Source of the DNA: Clostridium putrefaciens
GTDB lineage: Bacteria > Bacillota > Clostridia > Clostridiales > Clostridiaceae
Assembly (NCBI RefSeq): GCF_900461105.1
Contig: NZ_UFWZ01000001.1
Location: forward strand, 1,798,001 to 1,862,000
Direction of reading: 5' to 3'
Length of the DNA: 64,000 nt
The notes below the pieces were generated by a model. It worked only from the letters and a program-made list of their open reading frames with translations, had not been told where the DNA came from and did no database searches. This document shows, piece after piece, positions 45,470-54,752 of the stretch (positions are counted from its first letter, which is position 1; each line of letters opens with the position of its first letter). A program made the position numbers and the translations under genes.

Positions 45470-46243
45470 TTATATGTACTTTTTCATATGTTTTAATGCT
45501 GTTTTTTCTAACCTAGATACTTGAGCCTGTGATATACCTATTTCTTCTGCTACCTCCATTTGGGTCCTCCCATCAAAAAAGCGTAGATTTAATATAAGTT
45601 TTTCTCTATTGTTTAACTTTTTCATGGCTTCTTTTATTGATATATCTTGTAGCCAACTGTCATCAATATTTTTAGTATCTTTTATTTGATCCATTACATA
45701 TATAGCATCTCCTCCGTCATGATATATAGGTTCAAATAAAGATACTGGATCTTGTATGGCATCTAAAGCAAACACAACCTCTTCCCGTGGGATATTTAGT
45801 TCCTTTGCAATTTGAGATATAGTAGGTTCTTTATTGTTTTCATTTACTAATTTATCTCTTGCCATTAAAGCTTTATATGCTATATCCCTTAAAGATCTAC
45901 TAACTCTTATAGAATTGTTATCTCTTAGGTATCGTCTTATTTCTCCTATTATCATAGGAACAGCATAGGTTGAAAATCGAACATTTTGACTTAAATCAAA
46001 GTTATCTATAGCTTTCATAAGACCTATACATCCTACTTGAAAAAGGTCATCTGCATTTTCTCCTCTATTATTAAATCTTTGAATCACACTTAAAACCAAT
46101 CTAAGATTACCTTTAATAAAGTCATCTCTTGAGCTATCATCCCCATTTTGAATCTCAAGTAACATCTTTTTCATTTCTTTATCTTTTAAAACCGGTAACT
46201 TAGATGTATTAACTCCGCAAATTTCAACCTTATTGATCATCAT
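45470..46243 (-). CDS. sigG: Forespore sigma factor SigG
   Basis: Late forespore RNA polymerase sigma factor. The 257 residues contain the N-terminal MINKVEICGVNTSKLPVL that SigG has and SigF lacks, region 2 (RLVLSVIQRFNNRGENADDLFQVG), region 3, and region 4.2 helix-turn-helix (TQMEVAEEIGISQAQVSRLE). Start ATG 46243 after AAGGGA. Downstream of spoIIGA-sigE as in other clostridia and bacilli; a hairpin precedes its ribosome site. Confidence 0.97.
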   Translation of the reverse strand: MMINKVEICGVNTSKLPVLKDKEMKKMLLEIQNGDDSSRDDFIKGNLRLVLSVIQRFNNRGENADDLFQVGCIGLMKAIDNFDLSQNVRFSTYAVPMIIGEIRRYLRDNNSIRVSRSLRDIAYKALMARDKLVNENNKEPTISQIAKELNIPREEVVFALDAIQDPVSLFEPIYHDGGDAIYVMDQIKDTKNIDDSWLQDISIKEAMKKLNNREKLILNLRFFDGRTQMEVAEEIGISQAQVSRLEKTALKHMKKYI

Positions 46244-46255
46244 AAAAATCAGTCC

Positions 46256-46290
46256 CTTCAGAGTAATTGCATTTTAATTATTCCCTGAAG
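46256..46290 (-). other. Hairpin abutting the sigG ribosome site
   Basis: Arms CTTCAGGGAATAATT and AATTACTCTGAAG (46290-46276, 46268-46256) with one mismatch/bulge around 7 bases. The 3' arm ends in the G of the AAGGGA ribosome site of sigG, and GATTTTTATG follows. It may act as a terminator or hinder translation. Confidence 0.5.
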
Positions 46291-46315
46291 AAATAACTTT
46301 TATACTAGAGACAAA

Positions 46316-47020
46316 CTATAACATTTTATTTATTTCCTTTTTTAATCTTTTAATTATTCTTTTTTCTAATCTAGAAATATAAGATTGTGATATACCAAGC
46401 ATATCAGCTACTTCCTTTTGAGTCTTTTCGTTTTTCCCAACTAATCCAAACCTTAATTTAACTATTTCTTTTTCTCTATCATTAAGCTTTTCCATGGCTA
46501 GAAATAATAATTCTTTATCCACCTCATCTTCTATAATGTTATATACCATATCGCTTTCTGTTCCTAATATATCAGATAATAAAAGTTCATTTCCATCCCA
46601 GTCTATATTTAAAGGTTCATAAAATGATATTTCAGCTTTTATTTTACTATTACGCCTTAAGTACATTAGTATTTCATTTTCTATACATCTAGATCCATAG
46701 GTTGCAAGCTTAATCTTTTTTTCCGGATTAAAGGTATTTACAGCTTTAATAAGTCCTATAGTTCCAACAGAAATTAAATCTTCTATAGCTATACCTGTAT
46801 TTTCAAACTTTCTTGCTATATAAACAACTAATCTTAAATTTCTTTCTATTAAAACACTCCTTACAGTTTCTTCCCCCTTCATAAGCCTTAGTACTAAATC
46901 TTCTTCCTCTTCTCTTGTTAAAGGTGGAGGTAGTGCATCGTTACCTCCTATATAATAAATTTTCTTAAAAAATAATTCAAACTTTGATATTATCCTATTA
47001 ATAAGTACTTTAATATTCAT
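46316..47020 (-). CDS. sigE: Mother-cell sigma factor SigE, made as pro-SigE
   Basis: Early mother-cell sigma factor. The start is ATG 47020 (234 residues, [20 protein letters not shown]), after AAGGGGG; the longer frame to 47074 lies in spoIIGA. The first about 27 residues, rich in hydrophobic and basic residues and ending near YYIGG, are the pro-sequence removed by Spo[12 protein letters not shown] then starts mature SigE. Region 2 and 4 helices follow ([21 protein letters not shown]). Confidence 0.97.
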   Translation of the reverse strand: MNIKVLINRIISKFELFFKKIYYIGGNDALPPPLTREEEEDLVLRLMKGEETVRSVLIERNLRLVVYIARKFENTGIAIEDLISVGTIGLIKAVNTFNPEKKIKLATYGSRCIENEILMYLRRNSKIKAEISFYEPLNIDWDGNELLLSDILGTESDMVYNIIEDEVDKELLFLAMEKLNDREKEIVKLRFGLVGKNEKTQKEVADMLGISQSYISRLEKRIIKRLKKEINKML

Positions 47021-47033
47021 CTTCTTACCCCCT

Positions 47034-47846
47034 TTATAATATTCCTCTTGATAATAAAGCAGAATACTCTCCACCTTTGCTTAATGAATTGTCACATATA
47101 CATATAATGGCTTCTATTGGCTTAATGGATACCTTTTCATCTTTCTTATAAGATAGTGTAATATATTCTGGTTTAAACCCCTGTAACCTTCCCTTAGAGC
47201 CATTTACAACTTGGTAGGGTATCATATATCTTTCTTTCTCTTCTAATGTTATATCACCTAAAGCCCCCCTTTCAACAATAATAACAGGCAAGTCAGTAGC
47301 AGGCTCCCTGAGTTCATTTCCAGTATCCAAAAAACCTTTAAAAGATTTTACTTTACCTTTGTAAAATATTTCTACACTATATATTAAATTATCAACAATA
47401 TATCTATCTTTTATAAAATTTATTATTCGATTTATGAATATATATAATATCATCATAGACATTAATATATATTTATAAGAAAAGCTCTCCAAAGTCTTAT
47501 TTTGATCCATTATATTTATATTATTTATACCCATAAAAAAACATAATCCACTTAACAACATCGAATATATAATGTAAATTGCAGAAGATTTTAATATAAA
47601 TCCTACATTTAACTTCTTAAATGCAATAATCATAAAACCCATAACTAAAGGTATCTTTATATAAATTGCATTAAAGATATTTAACTTTGGTATCAATATA
47701 ACCATTACATATGATGTAGCAAAAACTGCAGATAATATAGCATTTGTAACTTTGAGCTTTATCTTCATAGTATCTGAGGTTATACATATTAAGAATAAAT
47801 TTACTATGAAATTTTCAATTAGCAGTACATCTAAATAAACTATCAA
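47034..47846 (-). CDS. spoIIGA: Sporulation sigma-E factor-processing peptidase SpoIIGA
   Basis: Membrane aspartic protease that cleaves pro-SigE after a forespore signal. Start TTG 47846 (270 residues, [13 protein letters not shown]), with GGGAG spaced 8 bases; the GTG codons upstream overlap that site. N-terminal half has five hydrophobic helices; the cytoplasmic half holds the active-site Asp in [12 protein letters not shown]. Directly followed by sigE. Confidence 0.95.
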   Translation of the reverse strand: MIVYLDVLLIENFIVNLFLICITSDTMKIKLKVTNAILSAVFATSYVMVILIPKLNIFNAIYIKIPLVMGFMIIAFKKLNVGFILKSSAIYIIYSMLLSGLCFFMGINNINIMDQNKTLESFSYKYILMSMMILYIFINRIINFIKDRYIVDNLIYSVEIFYKGKVKSFKGFLDTGNELREPATDLPVIIVERGALGDITLEEKERYMIPYQVVNGSKGRLQGFKPEYITLSYKKDEKVSIKPIEAIICICDNSLSKGGEYSALLSRGIL

Positions 47847-47892
47847 TTTCACCACTCCCTTAGTAACATTATATATCTACATTATTCAAAAT

Positions 47893-47899
47893 TTTGTCA
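47893..47899 (-). promoter_or_regulatory. Possible Spo0A box upstream of spoIIGA
   Basis: Minus-strand TGACAAA, one mismatch from the 0A box TGNCGAA, about 20-22 bases before a TATAAT-like -10 (near 47868). Resembles the Spo0A-dependent spoIIG promoter geometry; not proven. Confidence 0.35.
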
Positions 47900-47984
47900 T
47901 TTCATATAGGTTATATATTTATTTTTAAATTATCTTTTTACAAAAAACACTTTAAACTTCTAATAAGTATTAAAAATTAAAATA

Positions 47985-48020
47985 AAAAAAACTTGATGCA
48001 ATTTCATCAAGTTTTTTTAT
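47985..48020. terminator. Terminator after ftsZ
   Basis: Arms AAACTTGATG and CATCAAGTTT around an 8-base loop, with poly-A/T runs on both sides. It follows the ftsZ stop and can act on either strand. Confidence 0.9.
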
Positions 48021-48028
48021 TTCTATAT

Positions 48029-49129
48029 TTATCTTCTCTGTTTTCTTAAAAATGCCGGTATTTCTAACTGGCTATCTTCGTAAGTATCCGAAGTGGCAGC
48101 AGCTTCTTCTATAGGCTCTTTGTTGCTTTTATCACTTACTACATTTTGCATATCCTTTTTAGGTTTCTTAGAAGTTTCTTCTTCAAATCCAGTAGCAATA
48201 ACAGTGATTCTTATCTCATCTTTTAGATTTTCATCTATTACAGCACCAAATATTATATTTGCATCTGGATCTGCAGCTCCTTGAACTATTTCAGCTGCTT
48301 CGTTTATTTCAAGTAAACCAAGATCTGAACCTCCCGTAACATTTAGTAGTACTCCTGTAGCTCCGACAATGGATGTTTCTAGTAAAGGACTAGATATAGC
48401 TTGTTTTGCCGCATCTTGAGCCCTGTTTTCTCCATTTCCTTTACCTACTCCCATATGCGCAAGACCTTTATCTAGCATTACAGTTCTTACATCCGCAAAG
48501 TCTAAATTAACAAGACCTGGTATAGTAATAAGATCAGATATACCTTGTACACCTTGCCTTAATACGTCATCTGCCTTTTTAAAAGCTTCCATAAGAGAAG
48601 TTTTTTTATCTACTAAAGAAAGAAGCTTTTCATTAGGTATAGTTACCAACGTATCAACACTTTCCTTTAGATTATTTATTCCCATATCTGCATGTAACAT
48701 TCTCTTTCTACCTTCAAAAGGGAAAGGCTTTGTTACAACTCCTACAGTTAGAATACCCATAGCTTTTGCAATTTCAGCCACTACTGGAGCTGCTCCTGTA
48801 CCGGTTCCACCGCCCATTCCTGCAGTTATAAAAACCATGTCTGCACCTTTTATGGCTTGGGATATTTCTTCTTTACTTTCTTCAGCGGCTTTCTCTCCTA
48901 TTTCAGGATTTGCCCCAGCTCCTAGTCCTTTCGTCAATTTATCACCAATTTGTATCTTTTGTGTAGCGTTAGATAACATCAAAGCTTGTTTATCTGTATT
49001 AATGGCAATAAACTCTACATTTTTAAGCCCTTCAATTATCATTCTATTAACAGCGTTATTTCCTCCGCCACCACATCCAACTACCTTTATTTGTGCAAAT
49101 TGTTGAACATCTAAATCAAAATCTAACAA
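48029..49129 (-). CDS. ftsZ: Cell division GTPase FtsZ
   Basis: Tubulin-like GTPase that forms the division ring. The 366 residues show the tubulin signature GGGTGTG (106-112), NTDKQAL, T7 loop NLDFADVR, and a C-terminal tail [10 protein letters not shown] that binds FtsA/SepF. Start is TTG 49129 with AGGAGG upstream. Follows ftsA by 15 bases. Confidence 0.98.
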   Translation of the reverse strand: MLDFDLDVQQFAQIKVVGCGGGGNNAVNRMIIEGLKNVEFIAINTDKQALMLSNATQKIQIGDKLTKGLGAGANPEIGEKAAEESKEEISQAIKGADMVFITAGMGGGTGTGAAPVVAEIAKAMGILTVGVVTKPFPFEGRKRMLHADMGINNLKESVDTLVTIPNEKLLSLVDKKTSLMEAFKKADDVLRQGVQGISDLITIPGLVNLDFADVRTVMLDKGLAHMGVGKGNGENRAQDAAKQAISSPLLETSIVGATGVLLNVTGGSDLGLLEINEAAEIVQGAADPDANIIFGAVIDENLKDEIRITVIATGFEEETSKKPKKDMQNVVSDKSNKEPIEEAAATSDTYEDSQLEIPAFLRKQRR

Positions 49130-49144
49130 AATAATTCCTCCTCT

Positions 49145-50386
49145 TTAGAAAAATCCATCTAAAGCCTTTTTTATCTTACTTATAAAGCTTTTATTATTTC
49201 TTTTTCTTATTCTTGAATTTTTTAATTCTAAATCTTCTTTATCAATATTTTTTGTTTGTTTATCCTCTTGAATTTCACTTGAATTATTATTTAAATTTAA
49301 CTCATTATATACATTTTTAACAATACCCAATGAATTAATTGCTAAAGGTTTATTTGATGTTTCTTTTGGATTTAATATGTATACAGGTTTATTCATAATT
49401 CCATTAGCAAGATCCCCTATCCCTTTAAATAGACTTATTCCGCCACCTAATAATACAATGCTATCTATCTCATATTCTCTTTCTCTACTTTTTGTTTCGA
49501 TAAGAGATAGTATTTCTTCAACTCTAGCTAAAATAATCTGTTCAACTATATTAGATTGCATTAAATGTTCTTCTTTCTTTGTGTCTATAAGAATTTCATT
49601 TAAATCAATATCTTTCTTTTTTAAGCTCTCTGCCGACTTATTATTAATATTATTACAAAAAGCAATATCTTTCGTTATAATGCTACCTCCTAAGGGAATG
49701 GAAAAGGTATCTACTAATATTCCTTTTTCATAATAAGCTACATCACTCCCATCAGAGCCTGTATCTATTATCATGGCATTTTCTTTAAAATAGGTAGTTT
49801 CTTTATACATATCCTTTGAGGGCTCTGATTGAATAAGTAAGGCTTTTATCTCAATATCAATACTCTGAAAGACTTTTATCCTTGATATAATCATAGACTT
49901 CTTTGCAACTACAAGCTTTGTATTTGCCTCTAACCTATTAGCACTAAGACCAATAGGATTTTTTATTTCTATATCATTATCAACAGTATATCTATAAGGT
50001 ATTATATCTATTATTTCTTCATCTGTAAGTGGTAGATCAACTTTTGAAAGTGTCAAAACTTCTTCTAGATGATATTCTTCAATCTTATCCGCTTCTTTTT
50101 GTAAGGTTATCTCACCTTTCCCCTCTAATATATTACACATTCCTGCTGGAATTCCTAAATAAACTTCTTTTATTTGATCATTTACTATCAATTCTAAATT
50201 GTTTATGCACCTTCTAACAACACTTGCTACTGAGTTAATATCAATAATTTCTCCATTTTCGATTCCTTGACTTTCTAAAACAGTACTATCTAGTACTTTA
50301 AGTTCACCATAATCATCTATTATACCTAATGTTGCACTAACTTTAAAGGAACCAAGATCTACTCCTACTATATATTGTTTATCCAT
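49145..50386 (-). CDS. ftsA: FtsA-like actin-fold cell-division protein
   Basis: ATPase that tethers FtsZ to the membrane. 413 residues with actin-fold motifs VGVDLGSFKVSATLGI, MIIDTGSDGSDVAYYEKG and SIVLLGGGISLFKGI. The C-terminus SFISKIKKALDGFF is an amphipathic membrane-binding helix. Somewhat divergent but adjacent to ftsZ. ATG after AGGGAG. Confidence 0.92.
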   Translation of the reverse strand: MDKQYIVGVDLGSFKVSATLGIIDDYGELKVLDSTVLESQGIENGEIIDINSVASVVRRCINNLELIVNDQIKEVYLGIPAGMCNILEGKGEITLQKEADKIEEYHLEEVLTLSKVDLPLTDEEIIDIIPYRYTVDNDIEIKNPIGLSANRLEANTKLVVAKKSMIISRIKVFQSIDIEIKALLIQSEPSKDMYKETTYFKENAMIIDTGSDGSDVAYYEKGILVDTFSIPLGGSIITKDIAFCNNINNKSAESLKKKDIDLNEILIDTKKEEHLMQSNIVEQIILARVEEILSLIETKSREREYEIDSIVLLGGGISLFKGIGDLANGIMNKPVYILNPKETSNKPLAINSLGIVKNVYNELNLNNNSSEIQEDKQTKNIDKEDLELKNSRIRKRNNKSFISKIKKALDGFF

Positions 50387-50505
50387 ATCTCCCTAATACC
50401 TCCTTCCTCAGTAATGCCACATATATTTATATATTCAACATTTCTTGAAAATCTCCTTTATAATGCCAAAAATATTATTTATATTAATCTGTATATTTTG
50501 AAAAA

Positions 50506-50546
50506 CTAAAAGAACCCTAGTTCTTAAAAAGCTTTGAGTTCTCTTA
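50506..50546 (-). terminator. Probable terminator after the GT2 gene
   Basis: Minus strand AAGAGAACTC and GGGTTCTTTT pair with two G-T pairs, loop about 18 bases; followed by AGTTTTTC. It ends the glycosyltransferase transcript before ftsA. Confidence 0.5.
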
Positions 50547-50564
50547 GTCTTCGTAATATATTAA

Positions 50565-51839
50565 TTAATTTGCCTTTTCAAGTTCATGTATGTTTATATT
50601 CCTAGTATGCAATGTATGAGCCCACTCTTTATTATCCTTATGAATTATACCTTGCACCGATATAGGTATCCACGTAGCCGCATATATCGGATATATAAGA
50701 TAATATAAGAATATTTTAAGGCTTAACTTTTTTTCTAAAATTAATATAAATGGTGTGTATACAAACTGCATTATCATTGCTAATATACTTGCAAACTTAA
50801 TCATAGTAAAATTAGCAGTCTTTATTATTTCAATTGTTGTTGCTATAAGTTGTGGTGCTGCTACAAATGTATGAAATAAATTCATAATCATAGCTATACC
50901 AGCTAGTATTATAATTACTGGTTGTATTGTGTAAAGAGCACAATCTAGTGCCACAAAATCAAATTCCTTTATGGTTTTCTTTATAAGTTTAAAGAAATAT
51001 CTACTAGATACATCAGCAAATCCTTGCATCCATCTTCTTCTTTGTGCCCAAGATTGCGCTAATGTAAGTGGCTTTTCATCATATATTATTGCATCATGGG
51101 CCCAACCTACCTTGTGCCCATTTAAAACAAGTTTACAAGTAAATTCTAAATCCTCAGTAAGGCAAGTTGCTCCCCACCCTAATTCTTTCAATATACTCGT
51201 ATCTATACAAAACCCCGTTCCTCCAAGTTGGTTAGATAACCTAAGATTGCTTCTAGAAAGTTGGAACATTCTATTAGAAGTCCAAAAAGCTATAGAATAT
51301 CCGCCTGTTATCCATGTATCATTAGGATTCTTGCTATCTAAATATCCTTGAATAACTTTGTGTCCATCACATAATTTATTATTCATTTCTTTAAGAAAGT
51401 TCTTATCTACTAGATTGTCTGCATCAAAAACTACAACTGCATCATAATTTTTGTCCATTTTGAACATTTTATCAAATATCCACTCTAATGCATACCCTTT
51501 ACCTTTTTTATCCTTCATATTTCTTTCGAACACATTAGCACCAGACCTTCTAGCCTTCTTTGCTGTGCTATCAGTGCAGTTATCTGCAATTACAATTATA
51601 TCATATAGTTCCTTTGGGTAATCCATCATATTTAAGCTATGTATAATATTCTGGATAACATTTTCTTCATTATATGCCGCTACAATTAAAGCAAAACTTT
51701 TCTTTGGCTCAAATTGCCTCTTACTTTTAAATCTTATTATTCCAAAAAATGAAAGTAATAAATAGTATGTTGATATTATAAATACTAGATTTGTAAAAGT
51801 TGCGGATAAAATTTGAATAAAGGAATTTAAAATATCCAT
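50565..51839 (-). CDS. Processive family 2 glycosyltransferase (BcsA/IcaA-like membrane enzyme)
   Basis: 424 residues: N-terminal membrane segment (about 10-30), a GT-A domain with DADNLVDKNF (D-x-D), QLGGTGFCID, TEDLEFTCKL (T-E-D) and the Q-x-x-R-W acceptor-site motif as QRRRWMQGF. C-terminal membrane helices follow. This fits processive synthases such as cellulose or poly-GlcNAc synthases. No co-encoded regulator or export genes nearby, so the polymer is unknown. ATG after AGGGGGG. Confidence 0.85.
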   Translation of the reverse strand: MDILNSFIQILSATFTNLVFIISTYYLLLSFFGIIRFKSKRQFEPKKSFALIVAAYNEENVIQNIIHSLNMMDYPKELYDIIVIADNCTDSTAKKARRSGANVFERNMKDKKGKGYALEWIFDKMFKMDKNYDAVVVFDADNLVDKNFLKEMNNKLCDGHKVIQGYLDSKNPNDTWITGGYSIAFWTSNRMFQLSRSNLRLSNQLGGTGFCIDTSILKELGWGATCLTEDLEFTCKLVLNGHKVGWAHDAIIYDEKPLTLAQSWAQRRRWMQGFADVSSRYFFKLIKKTIKEFDFVALDCALYTIQPVIIILAGIAMIMNLFHTFVAAPQLIATTIEIIKTANFTMIKFASILAMIMQFVYTPFILILEKKLSLKIFLYYLIYPIYAATWIPISVQGIIHKDNKEWAHTLHTRNINIHELEKAN

Positions 51840-52051
51840 TCATATCCCCCCTAGTTCAAAGTTATTTTAGCACAAATACGAATTAAATACTATATGCAAT
51901 TAGGGTTTTTGGATAAAAAGTTAATTTTAAATACAACCTTTTAATAATTTTATACATTTTTTATAGTTTTTCAATATAAATCTAACAAATTAGTGGGCTC
52001 AATTACTACATTTACCTTATAGTTAAAAATGCCCTTTTTAATATATAAATG

Positions 52052-53107
52052 CTAAAGTAATAACATTCTAGTTAAAAGCTCTTTATCTATACAATAATTA
52101 AGAGCCACTTCATTTGTTATAATACCTTTTTTATATAGCTCGGCTAAAGCCATATCCATACTCTTCATACCATACTTACTCCCAGTTTGTATGGATGATT
52201 CTATTTGATGAGTTTTACCTTCTCTAATCATATTTTGTACAGCTGCCGTAACCACCATAGTTTCAAGTACTGCAACCCTTCCTTGTTTGTCTGACTTTTC
52301 AATTAGTTGTTGAGATATAATACCTTGAAGTACTGATGCTAATTGTATTTTTATTTGTTGTTGTTGGTGTGGTGGAAAAACGTCTACTATTCTATCTATA
52401 GTTTTAGTAGCTCCAATAGTATGTAATGTTGATAATACTAAATGTCCTGTTTCTGCTGCAGTTATAGCTATAGATATAGTTTCTAAATCTCTCATCTCAC
52501 CTACTAGTATAACATCAGGATCTTCTCTTAATATTGCTCTTAAAGCATTTTTATAACTAATACTATCTTTTCCTATTTCCCTTTGATTTATTATAGATTT
52601 ATTATGTTTATGTAAATATTCTATAGGATCTTCTAAAGTAATTATATGAGCCTCTCTTGAATTGTTTATTTCATTGATCATCGCTGCAAGAGTAGTACTT
52701 TTACCACTACCTGTCGGACCGGTAACGAGTATAAGTCCTCTTTTTTTATTTATCAGTTCTTTTATTATAGGTGGGTGTGCAAGTTCCTTTAGTGTTGGAA
52801 CTTTTAATGATATAGTTCTTATTGCAAGAGCACTGCTTCCTCTTTGCTTAAATACATTAGCTCTAAACCTTCCAAGTCCTGCTACAGAATAAGAAATATC
52901 TAGTTCACCCTTTTTTAAGTATTCTTCATATAATTCTCCTAATATATCCTTTGCATATTTTTCAGTTTCGTATTGTGATAATTTATCCTCATCTATAGAC
53001 TTTAATCTTCCATTAATTCTTACAGTTGGTGATACACCCACAGTAAGATGAAGATCTGATGCTTGCATTTTTGTTGTAATTTCTAATAACTTATTTAAGT
53101 CTAACAA
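52052..53107 (-). CDS. pilT: Type IV pilus retraction ATPase PilT
   Basis: Hexameric ATPase that retracts type IV pili. Start TTG 53107 (351 residues, starting near MLDLNKLLEI), since AGGAGG is 7 bases upstream; the longer frame overlaps aroE. Motifs: Walker A GPTGSGKST, Asp box LREDPDVILVGEMRD, His box and AIRAIL. No other pil genes here. In some clostridia pilT is linked to ftsA/ftsZ, as it nearly is here. Confidence 0.95.
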   Translation of the reverse strand: MLDLNKLLEITTKMQASDLHLTVGVSPTVRINGRLKSIDEDKLSQYETEKYAKDILGELYEEYLKKGELDISYSVAGLGRFRANVFKQRGSSALAIRTISLKVPTLKELAHPPIIKELINKKRGLILVTGPTGSGKSTTLAAMINEINNSREAHIITLEDPIEYLHKHNKSIINQREIGKDSISYKNALRAILREDPDVILVGEMRDLETISIAITAAETGHLVLSTLHTIGATKTIDRIVDVFPPHQQQQIKIQLASVLQGIISQQLIEKSDKQGRVAVLETMVVTAAVQNMIREGKTHQIESSIQTGSKYGMKSMDMALAELYKKGIITNEVALNYCIDKELLTRMLLL

Positions 53108-53124
53108 AATAATTCCTCCTATAT

Positions 53125-53883
53125 TTACGTATTTAAGTTCCATATATTTATAGACTCATATGCTTGCTGTTCTAGCATAATGCTTCCATTAATAGCTTTT
53201 AACCCTTTATCTTCTGCATCTAGTAGTAGTTTTGTCTTTTCTGGTATATAATTCAGATCATAAATTATTAAATCATCTTTAAAATCTTTTAGTGTTATTG
53301 GCATAACTTCATTGTTTATGTTCCCTAATGGTGTACAGTTAATTATGATATCATACTTGTATAAGCTTTTTATATTATTTATATTAATTATACTTCTAAC
53401 AACAGGAAAAGTCTTACTTATTCGATCTACATTCCTTCCTGCAATATCTATATCTTTTACTTTTAAATCTTTTAATGCATAATAAACTGCTTTAGCAGCC
53501 CCTCCACTCCCTAATATTAATACATCCTTACCTTCCACTTTTATTTTCCAATGCTCTAAGCTATAAATGAACCCAAAGTAATCTGTATTATGACCTATAA
53601 GAATACCATTTCTAATTGAAATCGTATTTACTGCTCTTATTAAACTTGCTGGATATGTTAACTCATCTAAATAATTTATTATATATTCCTTATAAGGTAT
53701 CGTAACATTAAATCCCCCATATTCCTTTTCGTTTATCACTTTTAAAAATTCAATTAATTCATTTTTATTCATATTAAATAACTTATATTTAAAGTTAATA
53801 TGATTTTGTTTATAATATTCATTGTGAATTTTAGGAGATATAGAGTGGTGTATGTCTTTACCTATTAATCCGCATATTTTCAT
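53125..53883 (-). CDS. aroE: Shikimate dehydrogenase
   Basis: NADPH-linked reduction of 3-dehydroshikimate in aromatic amino acid synthesis. Start ATG 53883 (252 residues, MKICGLIGKDIHHSISPKIHN) with GGAGG upstream; a longer frame to 53940 runs into the sigK terminator. Shikimate-binding S-I-S-P and catalytic Lys/Asp in VTIPYKE and NTDYFG, NADP motif LGSGGAAKA. Slightly short, as in clostridial versions. Confidence 0.93.
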   Translation of the reverse strand: MKICGLIGKDIHHSISPKIHNEYYKQNHINFKYKLFNMNKNELIEFLKVINEKEYGGFNVTIPYKEYIINYLDELTYPASLIRAVNTISIRNGILIGHNTDYFGFIYSLEHWKIKVEGKDVLILGSGGAAKAVYYALKDLKVKDIDIAGRNVDRISKTFPVVRSIININNIKSLYKYDIIINCTPLGNINNEVMPITLKDFKDDLIIYDLNYIPEKTKLLLDAEDKGLKAINGSIMLEQQAYESINIWNLNT

Positions 53884-53918
53884 TATAATAAACCTCCGAT
53901 ATACTAGTTCTACAAAAC

Positions 53919-53964
53919 ATGCTAAATCCCTTTTATACATAATAGATTAAAGGGATTTTAGCAT
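53919..53964 (-). terminator. Terminator after sigK
   Basis: Minus strand TGCTAAAATCCCTTT and AAAGGGATTTAGCA form a stem with one bulge; ATGTTTTG follows. It lies between sigK and aroE. Confidence 0.75.
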
Positions 53965-53971
53965 ACATTTT

Positions 53972-54676
53972 TTATATTTTATTTTTACACTCCATCTCCT
54001 TTAAAAGCTTTTTTAAAGCTCTTTTTTCTATTCTTGAGACATAAGACCTAGATATACCCAAAAGTTTTGCTATTTCTCTTTGGGTTCTGTATCTACCATC
54101 TCTTAATCCATACCGCATTTCAATTATGACTTTTTCCCTAGGCTGTAACGATGTACTAATCTTACTATATAACTTAGTTATTTCTATTTTCTGCTCCACT
54201 AAATCTACTACTGAATTTTCATCACTACTTAAAACATCCATTAGTGATATTTCATTGCCTTCCTTATCAACCCCTATGGGGTCCTGTAGATATACCTCAC
54301 TTTTAATCTTTTTATTATTTCTAATAAGCATAAGAATTTCATTTTCTATACACCGTGCTGCATAAGTTGCAAGTCGAGTTCCTTTGGTATTATCGAAAGA
54401 ATCTATAGCCTTTATCAGTCCCACTGTTCCAATAGAAATGAGATCATCAATATCCTTACCTGGATAAGAGTATTTTTTTACAATATGAGCTACAAGCCTT
54501 AAATTTCTTTCTACAAGAATCCCCTTTGCTTCAGTATCCCCTTCTTTAAGTCTCTCTAAATAATAAGCTTCCTCTTTTTCATCTAATGGCTTTGGAAACG
54601 AATTCCCACTAGTAACATATCCTGCAAGTACAGTAATTCCGCCAAACATATCTAACAGATAATTAATTAATAACAA
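53972..54676 (-). CDS. sigK: Mother-cell sigma factor SigK, uninterrupted
   Basis: Late mother-cell sigma factor. 234 residues, with a short hydrophobic N-terminus (LLINYLLDMFGGITVLAGYV) that is the pro-sequence in Bacillus, region 2 ERNLRLVAHIVKKY, region 4.2 REIAKLLGISRSYVSRIEKR. The start is TTG 54676 with AGGAGG 7 bases upstream. The reading frame is continuous, with no skin-type insertion. Confidence 0.97.
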   Translation of the reverse strand: MLLINYLLDMFGGITVLAGYVTSGNSFPKPLDEKEEAYYLERLKEGDTEAKGILVERNLRLVAHIVKKYSYPGKDIDDLISIGTVGLIKAIDSFDNTKGTRLATYAARCIENEILMLIRNNKKIKSEVYLQDPIGVDKEGNEISLMDVLSSDENSVVDLVEQKIEITKLYSKISTSLQPREKVIIEMRYGLRDGRYRTQREIAKLLGISRSYVSRIEKRALKKLLKEMECKNKI

Positions 54677-54752
54677 AGGTGCTCCTCCTAATAGTGCTTA
54701 TTAATATACTATTCAGATACCGATATAATGTTTCCTGTTTAGCTTTCTTATT

